The position numbers and the translations under genes were made by a program. A DNA stretch of 64,000 nt from Epiperipatus broadwayi (lineage: Eukaryota > Onychophora > Udeonychophora > Euonychophora > Peripatidae), in NCBI GenBank assembly GCA_028023455.1, contig JAQFVV010006203.1, forward strand, positions 13,306,348 to 13,370,347, in the 5' to 3' direction. Of this stretch, positions 31,520 to 43,710 are shown in pieces. The notes beneath the pieces are model-generated. The model saw only the letters and a list, made by a program, of their open reading frames with translations. It was not told the origin of the DNA and ran no database searches. Within the stretch, counting starts at the first letter, position 1; every line of letters begins with the position of its first letter.

Positions 31520-34366
31520 TGTGAGGGCAGCTTACAACCTTTACCAAACCAACCCATGACTACTCCAATTGTACCCATTCCAAACTTATTCTTAGCTTAA
31601 TTAATAAGTTTTATTTGATAAACATATATTATATGTGTTATTTTACTATTTCAAAACATAACTATATGTAGTTATGTGATATGTATATAGTTTTTGCTTC
31701 AACAAATAATAAAAAGATTAAGTCACACAAGAAATTTTTTTTTATCATTTCATATATATAGAAATGAGAGAAATGCCAAGTAATGAAAACATACAAAATT
31801 TAAACACTTCAAAAAAAAAAAATAGTACAAATATATATATTAACTAATAATAAACTTGTCTTTATTGTCTTATATATCAGTACAATGATGTGGGCTGGCA
31901 TTTATTAAGTATGGAAATGAACTATGGTCAAAACAGTCACTATGTAAACAAGTGTGAGAATGAAATATTTTTATTATGTGACTTTTAAAGCAATTATTGT
32001 TGATATAACATGCACAACAATGAGCAACTGTGGCAATAAAAGAGGAAATGAAAATTTTAATAAACTAGGCAACAGAAACCACGCTGGATATAAAAATAAA
32101 ATCAATTTATATACATCGTCTTTGCAAATTACATCCATGCTACAGAAAGCCAACATCTTTAGAAAAACATTTAGAGTACTATAGAAAATGGATGCACCAT
32201 TCTAGAGAACTGATGTTTTCGGATATATAATTTTAATAAAAACCGCAACAAGTGAAAGAAATATTTGAAGTGAAGGAGAATAGAGAATTTCATGTGATTG
32301 AATAAAATCGAAGAAGTTTTAAATTGATATTAAATAAACTAATTATAATAATTCTATTTGAACTCGAATTGAAGAATAAGAAAGATCACTGGTATTCGAA
32401 GCAGAACTATGAAATAATCTTTTAGTGCATATAAAATCTACGAAATACAAACTGTAGCTAAATTAAAAACGTTATATATAAGTAAACACCATGCACTGTT
32501 TTCTAGTTAAATTGCCAATGTCATAGGTGGATTGTTGTTTTCCCTGCCATGGAAGCGTGAGAATATCCTTTACCTATTCTTTAAATGCCAAAGAAACATA
32601 TTTTATCCCATATGAAGTGCTTACTTATGGACTGTGGAAAGACTGAGTGAGGGCCAATGCAGAATTGTTCCAAGTGTACAATGAACAGATGGCAATGAGC
32701 AACCTGCACTTTGGTTGAAGAGAACTGTTTGTAATGCATAAACTATATATATATGAAGGACTTTCATCAGCTCATCAACTTTAATCAAATTGATTTAAAA
32801 GAATTCTGAATTTTATTATCTGTTCTAATTTTATGATTACTTTTGTAAATTTTTTTTTTTTTTACTTTTTTTTTTCATACTTGGAAACATAAAACATTTA
32901 TGATTAGTTTTTTGGGAAAGTCCATTTTAAATAGAAGTTGAAAATAGAGGGGGGAATGATTAATTTTAGTTGAAATTTTCTTTTGTAAATAAAGTTTAAA
33001 TTAGCCTTTCACCACTCACAGTGATTTGACATTTGATTATTAACTATGTGGTACTAAGGTAAGATTTTATGATACCACAATAAATACACACTGTATAACA
33101 GGACAGAGTTTATGTTGTTATGTCAATCAACGGTCATTCTATTTGTTCTGCGTAAATGATTAATCTCCTTGGGTGCATGACCTTTACTATCATGTTAGAA
33201 ATTGTAGATTGGATCTCAAGGAAATCAAGCACAGACCACTGGATTTGAACTATCATGTAAAAATAGACATACCAATTGAAAAAAATTAACTTAGCTACTT
33301 AGATTCTCATTCATGCTAGGGAATGATTAATTTTAGTTGAAATTTTCTTTTGTAAATAAAGTTTAAATTAGCCTTTCACCACTTATAGTGATTTGACATT
33401 TGATTATTAACTACGTGGTACTAAGGTAAGATTTTATGATACCTCAATAAATACACACTGTATAACAGGACAGAGTTTATGTTGTTATGTCAATCAACAG
33501 TCATTCTATTTTTTCAGTGTAAATGACTAATCTCCCTTGGGTGCATGACCTTTACTATCATGTTAGAAATTGTAATTTGGGGGGAGGGGGGATCTCAAGG
33601 AAATCAAGCACAGACCACTGGATTTGAACTATCATGAAAAGTAGACATACTAATTGAAAAAAATTAACTTAGCTACTTAGATTCTCGTTCATGCTAAATC
33701 AATCTTTTTGTTTTTATTTTTGTTTGAACTTTGTAAATAATTGGTATAATTAGCATTAATTTCTATCAAAAGAATTAAGGGCATAGTAACATAAACTTGT
33801 TAAAGTACTGATATGATAGTAACATAAACTTGTTAAAGTACTGATATGATAAAAGTCCATTATTGACACCCATAATTATAATTTTATATATATTGTTAAA
33901 AGATTTTTGAAGTTATTTTGGTTTTGTCCTCTATATTAATGAATTTCAATTTGGTCTCTCTAGTTTATTAAATCAACTTTGTATTCACTCATTAATCTAT
34001 AGCCTCAAATGTACACACACATATGACATACTTATATAATAGAATTGAAATTAGTTGGGCAATTACTAGATACACCATACTAATTGTAACCTATATTGGG
34101 ATGGGGTAGTTGTCAGCTAGCATTAGGGCATCCCTGTTAAGAGAGTCAAAAGTGAATTCTCCCTGAGTTCGAATACTGCATCATAACGGAATCAAAAAGA
34201 GGTGAGAAAGTGGATGAACTAACCTAAATTCAGTTAAGAGGTTTAAAGCTAGTCAATTGGAGGATGCAATCATTGATTAAGTACTTCATCACACCATCTC
34301 TACTATTCTATCCAAAGTCAGACCATAGATAGATGTGACCCTCTTACTTTTTTCCAGACTATTATA
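31520..34366 (+). repeat. 5' LTR (about 2.85 kb) with internal tandem duplication
   Basis: Begins TGTGAGGGCAGCTTACAA and matches 40909-43367 throughout in the same orientation. It is longer than the 3' LTR mainly because 32954-33320 is duplicated as 33321-33688 (period 367 bp). A second, 35-bp duplication lies at 33784-33853. The end (ATTATA near 34366) is inferred from where similarity to the 3' LTR stops. Confidence 0.85.
32954..33688 (+). repeat. 367-bp tandem duplication inside the 5' LTR
   Basis: Both units start GAATGATTAATTTTAGTTG and end with TTAGATTCTC(A/G)TTCATGCTA. The 3' LTR has only one unit, so the duplication arose after insertion or in one LTR of a recombined element. A few differences, including a G-rich insertion at 33580, show it is not very recent. 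Confidence 0.85.
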
Positions 34367-36730
34367 TCTGTCACCCATACTTTAGAGTCATGCAACTAGA
34401 AGTTTCAAAGGAAGTCCAGCCACTGGACAGATGATTAAATATAAATATATTTTTTCTTTGAACTCTTTTTTTATATCAAACTTCTACAACCTAAAACCTT
34501 TGTTATACTTATGAACCTGATAAACAATTAGTGCACCCAGTTATAAAGAGTGAACATCATGAGTTTAAACATTATAAATGTCACTGAGAAATTACATGAG
34601 GCAATGAATACAGGATTAATAAGCTGAGACCAAAATAAATAAATAGTTAAAATAGGTGAGTTAGGCAAAAGAGAAAGTTAAATATACACGTAAAATGGCT
34701 AGGAATGGCGTGAAACCCTATGATATACATCTAATTGTATCTTTAAAAGGAGTTAACTTTATATTGAATTATTTAAAAAAAAATTTTAATGATAATGATA
34801 ATTAGAAGAAAATTATTGATTATGGAAGTGAAACATTCTGAAGAAACATTAAATACTAGTGATAGTGTAATTGGAGGTGCTACTGTTAGCAATGAGGAAG
34901 GGCTCTTGGGTATGCGAGTACCCAGGAAGTCTATAGCTGAAGCTGAGAGGGAAACCAAGCAACTTAATTCGAGACCCCTGCCGATGAAGTGAATGTCATC
35001 CAGAATCAAAACAGCTCAGATATTAGGAGAGGTAACAGTAATGGAGTACATGTTCCAAAGATTTATGCTGATAATGAAAGCAAATATGAATAATATGGAA
35101 ACAAAGTTTGAAAGCAGATATGAATAATATGGAAACCAGTTTGAAAGCAGACATGAATAATATGGAAACAAAGATGAATAATAAGATTGATAGTATGAAG
35201 GCTACTATGAATAATATGGAATCAAGTTTGAAAGTAGACATGAATAATATGGAAACAAAGAGGAATAGTAAGATTGATAGTATGGAGGCTACTATGGTAA
35301 CCAAGGCTGGTGTGGATGACATGGAAATAAAATTTGAAAGAAAGTATAATAAGTTCCTTGAGAGAAGATTTGAAAAGAGACATAGATGAGTTAAAAAAAT
35401 GAAAGTAGCAATTTAAGGATGCTGAAGCTAAATTGTGAGGATATGGAACAACTGACTATATAGTTAAAGAATGTTCAAAAATATAATGCTGAAGTAAAAC
35501 AATGAGAGAAATAAGAAAGGAGATGGATGAGAGACGTAACGATGTTTTGAAGAATTTAGCTGCAGTACAGCCAATCAACTTGACATGGGATATGAAGAGA
35601 TATGCCAAAACCATGAGGCTTTTAAGAGCAAAGTCCATACAAAGCAAGAGACACCAGGGTAAAGTTCAAGAGGAGCTCCAAGACATTCACATAAAAGTAG
35701 ATCAACTTTGTGTAACACAGAGTACTGAGATAGAAATGCGTGAAGATGTTAGGGAAACCATAGACCAAAATCTAAGGCAACTGAGGGGACAAATCAGAAA
35801 TGATTATAACTAAAATGGCTTTAGAAAAGATCACAGAAAGCACAAATGGAACATGGGATCAGATTGGTTGTTTAGACAAGCCATCACCTAAAGATTCATA
35901 CATATTGAGTCTCAACAGTGCCAAAACACATGAGTCATGGAGACAAGCAACCAATATGGGTCAAAGGACCCGAGATGATAAAGATAGAAGAAATAAGACA
36001 GGAAACAATCTGGAGACTGCTGCTCAGAATCTAAACAGGACAGCCAACCTGTTTGGAAACTGCCCTTCCACACCAAACAATGCCTGGGATCAAAGATTAT
36101 CCTCTTCATTTTAATTTTGGAGGGACAGTCCCAAGTGCATGCCAAATTAACCCAGAAGTACCAATATTGACCCCACAGATAGACCCTATAGTGTCAGGCA
36201 GAGCGTATGGTCACGCAAGACAAATTAATTTGTGACTCAAAGCTTTCAAGGGATCAACCAGTGAAGCACCCATAGAACACCTTAAAAGTCTCAATTTGTA
36301 CTCTTCAGTGAATCAGAATTTGACTGAAGGAGTGATCATTGCTTACAGTTATCTACAGGGAGATGCATTGATGAGAGTCATTTTCCCAAACCCCATCCAA
36401 TTTTGATGATTACCAAATATTGTTGATTAAGAATTTTTGGAGTAGGGATAAGTAAGATGATTTGCTCTATCAGCTATTCCAAGAGAAGTATAAAACTTCA
36501 CCAGGGGAAACATTAACTAAGTTTTTCCGTCGCCAGGTTACTAATCTGATGACATTAAACACCACCTGAGTGAAAGCAAGATTATCAGGATCATTAAGAG
36601 GAACTTACCTCTGAAAATTAAACAAGGACTTTTATGCACAAATTCCACGAGCGTTGAACAAGTAACGGAATTGCTTAATAGTATAGATTTAAATAATACC
36701 AATCTGAAAGTATGATTTGTGCTACAGATG
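34367..36730 (+). pseudogene. gag: Gypsy gag remnant: coiled coil and capsid-like region
   Basis: The internal region opens near 34558 (ATGAGTTTAAACATTATAA). At about 35050-35400 it encodes a repeated Met/Asn/Glu-rich segment (DMNNMET and variants) that should form a coiled coil. Two overlapping frames follow (35502-35813, 35800-36114), offset by a frameshift. At 36230-36370 the reading FKGSTSEAPIEHLKSL...LQGDALMRV resembles the retrotransposon Gag capsid fold. A RRQVTNL block is near 36530. No CCHC knuckle was seen. Stops interrupt all parts, so no functional Gag can be made. Confidence 0.65.
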
Positions 36731-37297
36731 CATAAACACACAAAGCTGACTTTTTAAACATTCTTTATATATCAAAACAATAATGCAAGTGTGGCTGAGT
36801 GCTTTCAAGGGACACAGCCCTTGTAGTCATAACCCTATTGTAACTAACAAAACTAGTAAATTTATGCAAATAAGTTTATGTATTCAATTTCTTGGATATA
36901 TTGTTGCATGTGTCTTTTTTGTTGATAGTGTGATTGTGCCTAGCAATAAAGTAAGCCTCTTTGACTTTTCTTTTTTAAATTGTGGCATTCTCTGCAAACA
37001 ACCTACCAGAACCCCAGAAAAAAAGAAAATAATAATGACCCAAATTATTGGAAAGGAAAGTCATTATAACAAATTCTCATACCTAGTCACTCATTAAGAA
37101 CCAGACAGGTAATAATAAAGTCAAGATGAGCCCTTCCAACAGCCCAGGAAAATCTCCTCAGCCAGGGTGTAGTAGTCATGAACCCAAAATCCAACAAAAA
37201 CCAAACTGAAAAAGTACTTGAGGCCATGTTCCTCATCTCAAGAGATCAAAAAACAATGGGGAACATAGACAAAATGAACTGGTAGATCACTAATTTA

Positions 37298-37533
37298 ATG
37301 TGTTCATGGAAAAGTAAAGCACCAAGCTTCACTTTGAAGAGCTGTCCCATGCTAGAGATGTTGTTTGAGGATTTGCCAGTTAAAGCATTGTTAGACTCTG
37401 GTAGCCAGATTTCAGTGATGTCAGACACATTCTATCATAAGGTTCTGACAAATAATCCTAACATCAAAACCCTATCACCGAAGTCTATTCAAGTTATCCA
37501 AACTGTTACAAAAACAAATCTGTATTCAAATTA
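37298..37533 (+). pseudogene. pol: Gypsy protease remnant
   Basis: One open frame contains VKALLDSGSQISVMS, with the catalytic DSG triad at 37394-37402 in the usual hydrophobic-hydrophobic-D-[ST]-G context of retroviral-type aspartic proteases. The flanking frame is short and broken. Confidence 0.8.
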
Positions 37534-37859
37534 AGAATGGCCACACAACTCTGTCATGTTTTTCTCAAATTGAATGGCTTGATACATGAGGTAATTCTCA
37601 GACTTTCTGCACATGAACCAATGTCATTGATTTCTCAGATAAGATAATCAGGATTAATGATGAGATCTTGGAGATGACATTGCTTCTAAGACCTATCTGA
37701 AGTTGATTGTATAAAATCTGTAATCCCAGAGGTACCAATTGAGAACAAAATCACAGAATCCAATTTACTTAGAAGTGATGAAGTAAAGTTGTGATCTGTT
37801 ATTAAATAATTTGGTACCATTTTCTCAGAAATGCCAGGGATAATAGAGGGTTTCCAACA

Positions 37860-38520
37860 AGGAATAAAAATGATTCATGCCCAAGAATTTCAATGCAAAT
37901 CATACCCTATTCCATACCAGTATCGCAAAGAGATATCTAAACAATTAATAAAATGCTAGATTGAAGGATTATTTCCAAATGTTCTTCACCTTACTGTAAT
38001 CCATTTGTAACTGTGAAGAAGAAAGTCAGGTCAATGAGATTTTTGTTTGGATGCTTGGCAACTGCAAAAATTATAGTTCCTGATAGGAACATCCCACTGC
38101 CCATCCATGAATTATTCATAAGATTTGATATAAGTGTTTTTCACTTTCGATATAACCTCCAGCTATTGGCAGATCAAGCTCCATCTAGATGATCACCAAT
38201 ACACTGCCTTCCGATAGGAGGGTTTTACATATCAGTTCAATAGGATGCCCTTTGGATTGATCAATAGTCGTGATCTAATAAGATGCTTGGACAAAACCCT
38301 ATCTCCTGAGGTCAAAAAGATTGCAATCATTTATGTGGACAATGTGATAATAGCATCTACTATTATTGAAAAACATCTTTAACATCTAACTTTATTTTTT
38401 AAAGAGTGCTATGAGAAGGGAATTAAGATCAACTTCAAGAAGAGCAAGTTGGCATGTTACGAGGTCATCTTCTTAGGTCATATCATTGGATCAATGGAAT
38501 AAAGCCTTATCCTGATATGA
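37860..38520 (+). pseudogene. pol: Gypsy reverse transcriptase remnant
   Basis: Conserved pieces occur in order but in shifting frames: NPFVTVKKK near 38000, YTAFR near 38200, FNRMPFGLINS near 38240, KIAIIYVDNVIIAS near 38315-38357, and KCYEKGIKINFKKSKL...FLGHIIG near 38405-38490. The catalytic YxDD box reads YVDN (38332-38343), so one metal-binding Asp is lost. Several stops are present. Confidence 0.85.
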
Positions 38521-38619
38521 TCAGTGCCATACAGAACTTCCCAAAATCCATAAGTAGAAAACAAATCGGGTCATTTTTAGGGCTATGCACCATCTATAAT
38601 CATTTCTACCAATCATTAT

Positions 38620-39080
38620 AAAAACTTATTAGGAAAGATGAAAAATGGCATTTCCGAGGAACTAGATAAAGCATTTGAAGACATTAAAACACAGTTCTCA
38701 GAGCAAACCATGTTAGACTTCCCTGTTTTTAATAAACCATTTATTATCCAGACAACAGTAATGGTTTCGGATTGAGGGGTGACCTTATCTGGGATCCTCT
38801 ATTTTATCAGACGGCTCCTAAAAGGCCCTGAAATAAATTATATGGTTATAGAGAAGGAAGATGGTTATAGAGAAGGAAGGCAATAATGTGGGCCTTCAAA
38901 TTTTAACAGATGTTCCTTGGATCAGAGGTGATAGTGACTGATCACAAAAGCCTCAAATTCCTGAATCACAGCTACTCGACTATAGTTACCTGGTAAGATG
39001 GAGTTTACTGTTACAAGAATTCAATTACAGCATGCAATACTGTAAAGGATCTGAGAAAGATGGTAGCAGACATGCTGAGT
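38620..39080 (+). pseudogene. pol: Gypsy RNase H remnant
   Basis: FNKPFIIQT near 38730 and VIVTDHKSLKFL near 38928-38965 are the Gypsy RNase H signatures; the TDH Asp codon is at 38940. A 19-bp duplication (ATGGTTATAGAGAAGGAAG near 38842-38880) disrupts the frame between them. Confidence 0.75.
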
Positions 39081-39179
39081 TGAAGTCCATGTAGGTCGCA
39101 AGAAAATCATTTTTCGGTAGATAATGCCTACATTACTAATATTAATTTAATGATTGACAATAATGTAGAGAATGATTTA

Positions 39180-40352
39180 GAAAATTTTGCCTGAAATTCA
39201 ATCCAAAGATCCAAATTTAAATTTAATCAAGTCATTGAAAGGAAAGAAAGTTCTGCATGCTACAAAAGATCTTGCATGCTACAAGCTAGAAAAACAGATC
39301 TTTACTTTATAAAGTGGATTTAGATGCTAAAGATTGAAGGATAATAATACTTAAGTCAATAAGAGCACCATTCATAAAGTATATACACTGTCTATATGGA
39401 TACTATGGTGTCCATAAGACAGAACATACTCAGAAATTGGTTCTACTAGGCAAAAATGTATCAGGACATCTTGAAGTCACTTCCTGTCTAGAGTGCTTAC
39501 AAGTCAAGCCGGTAAACCAAAATTATGTTAACTCAATAAAATCCATCATTCCAGAAAGATCAAATGAGATCTTAGTAGCTATTGATTATTATGGGCCTTT
39601 GTCTCCATTTAATAAAAAAAATACTTACTAGTTGCATATGTTCCTTTTCTAAATATGTCAGCTTATCCAATACCCCAAGCTAATATTAGACATACCATCA
39701 GAGTATTAGACACCGTCCAATTCATGTATATAGAAAAGCCTAGAACCATATTAACAGACAGACCATGGTATTACTTTCCTATCCAAAGAATGGATAAAAT
39801 GGTTACAGAAATCTCAAATCAGATGTGCTCACATCCATTATGAATCCTCAGTCCAACCCATGCGAGTGCATGATGCGGGAGCTCAGCAGGTTGTTTAGGA
39901 CTGGGTAGGTAAAGCAAATGAAGCATGTAGTCGATTACATTAATTGGAGTGTAAATGAATCAATTGGATTCACATCAATCATACTACACTTCATTCTACC
40001 CACTCCAACATTATTTGTAAAATACAAACCCACTGGTATACACTCTGAGATAGATACAAAAAAAAATAGAATAAAAGCATATGAGCAACTCAAGTATAGG
40101 GCTGATCAGAAGAATAAAGATATGAAGAAAAATCCACATAACTTTAAAGTAGGAGATCAAGTTTTCATAAAGACTCATCACTTGAGCAAGCCCCAAGAAA
40201 ACAAATTTCAGATATTTTGCCATCAGTATGAAGGGCCTTATACCATTACAAAACAAGCAGGTCCCAATGCATTTTGGATAAGTGTAAATGAAGAAACCAA
40301 AGGCATTTATAATGCTCAGATTTTAAAACCCTATTTTGGCCAATCAAAGTAA
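39180..40352 (+). pseudogene. pol: Gypsy integrase remnant with GPY/F module
   Basis: A decayed zinc-binding region (HCLYGYYGVHK, then SCLECLQVK) precedes the catalytic core. The first Asp is in LVAIDYYGPL (39584-39586), the second in ILTDR near 39750, and the Glu-region NESIGF is near 39955. The longest intact piece, 39918-40352, ends in the C-terminal GPY/F module (YEGPYTI, GPY at 40233-40241). A stop ends it just before LTR-proximal non-coding DNA. The lineage within Ty3/Gypsy cannot be assigned by eye. Confidence 0.85.
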
Positions 40353-40895
40353 CTATGTGATTGCCAAATCCCATATATGTATAAACAAAAAGATAAAAAG
40401 AAATAAGTAAAGAGAAGGGGAATTTACATATATATATAGGTATATATATTAATGAAAAGGGTTATTTATTTTCTTTGATGAAAATATGTCTTATTAAGTG
40501 ATTAAAAACAATCACTGGGATATCTGAAAATTAAACAAGTCATGAGTTAATCCATACTAAATGATGGATGCTCTCATACTTAGGTAGTCATCAAATGGGT
40601 CCAATAAGTCTCAAAAGAAGAGTAAGACAGAAGGCTTATAAACATATGTGCCATCTGTAAAAAAGACATTACAATAAAGCCATCAAAAGAAAACAAACAA
40701 CAAAAGGGGGAGAAGAAAGAATCCTATATATATATGAATCTCCTTTTTGATTTGATGTTATTTAATAGAAAGAGAGGGAAAAAAGGTTAGAATAGACTCC
40801 ATGACCTTATATCTAGAGAAATAAAATACCCAGCTTTAAATTCGTACATACACTTATTAACAGTTAAAAATTGAAAAAGTAAAATTAAAACCTGT

Positions 40896-40907
40896 AAGGA
40901 AGGGGGG
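40896..40907 (+). promoter_or_regulatory. Polypurine tract
   Basis: AAGGAAGGGGGG lies directly upstream of the 3' LTR start (TGTGAGG at 40909), the expected place for plus-strand priming. Confidence 0.85.
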
Positions 40908-40908
40908 T

Positions 40909-43367
40909 TGTGAGGACAGCTTACAAGCTTGACCAAATCAACCCATGACTATTCAACTTACCAATTGTGCACATTCCAAACTTATGCTTAGCTTAGTAAT
41001 GTTTTATTTGATATACATATACATGTTATTTTACAAGTTATGTGATATGTATATATTTTTTGCTCAACAAATAATAAAAAGATTAAGTCACAAGAAACTA
41101 TTTTTTTTATTTGACATTTCACATATGTATATATTTTTGCTCAACAAATAATAAAATGATTAAGTCACGAGAAACTATTTTTTTTATTTGACATTTCACA
41201 TAAATATATAAATAATGAGGAAAATCCCAATTAATGAAAACATACAAAATTAAAAACTTAAAAAAAAAATAGTGCAAATATATATAATCAACTAATAATG
41301 AACTTGTCTTTATTGTCCTGTACGTCACTAGTTTGAACAGTACGATGATGTGGACTGGTATTTATTAACTATGGTAATGAACTAAGGTCTAAACAGTGAC
41401 TATGTAAACAAGTATGAGAATGGAAATATTTTTATTGTGACTTAAATCAATTATTGTTGATATAACATGCACAACAATGAACAACTACAGCAATAAAAAA
41501 AGGAATTGAAAATTTTAATACACTAGCAATGGAAACCACACTGGATATAAAATAAAATCCAATTTATAAACATAATCTTTGTGAATTACATATGCACTAC
41601 AGAAAGTCAATATCTTTAAAAAACATTAACTGATGTTTTTGGATATATAATTTTAATCGCAATATGTTAAAGAAATATTTGAAACAAAGTAGAATAGAGA
41701 ATTTCATGTAATTGAATAAAATATTGTTTTAAACTAATATTAAATAAAATAATTATAACAATTCTATTCGAACATGAACCGAAGAATAAGAAAGATCACC
41801 AGTATTTAGAGAGAACTATGAAAAAAATCTTTTATTGCATGTAAAATCTATAAAATGCAAACTGTAGCTAATTTTAAAATGTTATATATAATTAATCACC
41901 ATGCAATGTTTTCTGGTTAAATTGCCAATGTCACAGGTGGATTGTTGTTTTCCCTGCCATGGAAGCTTGATAATTTTCCTTTACTTACTCTTAAAATGCT
42001 GAAGAAACATCTTTTGTCCTATATAAAGTACTTACTTATGAATCTGTGGAAAGACCAAGTGAGGGCCAATGCAGAATTGTACCAAGTATCCCAAGAACAG
42101 ATGGCAATGAGCAACCTGCACTTTGGTTAAGGAAAACCATTTGTAATGCATGAACTATATAAATTTATGAAGGACTTTTGCAGCTCATCAACTTTAATCA
42201 AATAGATTTAAAAGAATTCTGAATTTTTAATTATGTGGTCTAATTTTATGACTACTTTTGTAAATTTTTTTTTTTTTACATTTCATTTTTTTTTTTTTCA
42301 TACTTGATGTAAAACTTTTGTGATTTAGTTTTTTGGGAAAGTCCATTTTAAATAGAAGTGGAAAGTAAAGGGGAGGATGGTTAATTTTAGTTAAAATTTT
42401 CTTTTGTAAATAAAGTTTAAATTAGCCTTTCTCCACTCATAGCGACGAGACAATTAATCATTAATCATGTGGTATTATGGTAAGATTTTATGATGATACC
42501 ACATTAAATACACACATTATAACAGGACAGATTTATGTTGCTTGTTATGTGTTAATTAACAGTCATTCAGTTCTATGTAAATGACTAATCTCTAAGTGAA
42601 TGACCTTTACTATCACATTAAGAATTGTACAGATTTTTTTTTTTTGGGGGGGGCAAAGAAATACAGCACAGACCACTGGATTTAGACTATAATGCAAAAG
42701 TAGACATACCAATGGAAAAATTTAACTTGGCTAAAGTTTTTATTTTTGTTTGAATTTTGTAAATAATTGATGTAGTTAGCATGAATTTCTATCAAGGGGA
42801 TTAAGGGTATGGTATCATAAGTATTGATATGATAGAAGTCCATTGTTGACACCTATACTTATAATTTATATATATATGTATTGTTAAAACATTTTTGAGC
42901 TTATTTTGTTTTTTGTTCTCTAATAAATGTTAATGAATTTGTTAACCTCAATTCGGTCTCTTTAGTTTATTAAATCAACTTTGTATTCACTCATTAATCT
43001 ACAGCCTCTAACATACACACACATATGACATACTTATACTTATATAATAGGTGATTACTAGATACATCAAACTAATTGTAATCTACATAGGTTTGTGACA
43101 GTTGCCAGCTGGCATTAGTGCACCCTGTTAAGAGACAAAAACGAATTCTTCCTGATTTCGAATAGTGCAGCATAATGGAACCAGAAAGGGATCAGAAGTG
43201 AATGAACTAACCTAAATTGTATCTAAATTCAGTAAAGAAGTTTAGAGCTATGCAATTGAAGGAGGATGCAATCATTTGTTAGGAACTTCATCACACCTTC
43301 TCCAGCATCCTACCCAAAGTCTGACAATAGACAGATGCGACCCCTTGCATTTTTCTGGATCATTACA
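40909..43367 (+). repeat. 3' LTR (about 2.46 kb)
   Basis: Begins TGTGAGGACAGCTTACAAG and is homologous to the 5' LTR with many substitutions and small indels, so the insertion is not recent. It keeps a single copy of the segment tandemly duplicated in the 5' LTR. It contains a 62-codon open frame (41942-42130) that I regard as chance or as LTR-internal sequence, not a gene. Confidence 0.85.
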
Positions 43368-43710
43368 ACATGGAAAGTTTATAAATTATATACTGATTCA
43401 AAAATAGATAACAATAGTATTAAAAATCCTGATGCTAAAACCTGATTTAGATAGTTTAATAATGACAATGAATATTCACATATGATTACACATTATTTTT
43501 AATGAGGATATATAGCTGAAATCTGTTTTGTCTGGTAGAACTCATTCCTTTGATATATAAGGAATTGATTTGCTCCATTTCTCCATAGCAAATTTTGGAA
43601 GTTTTTAGTTAGCTTTTAAAATGTAGTGGAAAAATAGTCAACTAAATCTCTTTTAAGAGAATTTATGCATAGTTTAGTATTGTTATTCAAAATAGTTATT
43701 GGCCATATAC

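Larger units (their letters stand above)
31520..43367 (+). mobile_element. Ty3/Gypsy LTR retrotransposon, decayed, nearly full length
   Basis: Two long terminal repeats enclose gag and pol remnants in the Gypsy order: Gag, protease, reverse transcriptase, RNase H, integrase with a GPY/F module. All are on the plus strand. A polypurine tract sits directly before the 3' LTR. Many stops and frameshifts show that it is inactive. No convincing target duplication or tRNA primer site could be read at the borders. No envelope gene is seen between integrase and the 3' LTR. Confidence 0.9.

Noticed and set aside
31954-32184. 76-codon frame in the 5' LTR as a gene
   Set aside because: It lies inside LTR sequence and is not preserved as a frame in the 3' LTR.
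40353-40895. An envelope gene between integrase and the 3' LTR
   Set aside because: The interval is short, AT-rich and full of stops, with no signal peptide or furin-like site.
41942-42130. 62-codon frame in the 3' LTR as a gene
   Set aside because: The matching part of the 5' LTR is frameshifted, and the reading resembles no protein I know.
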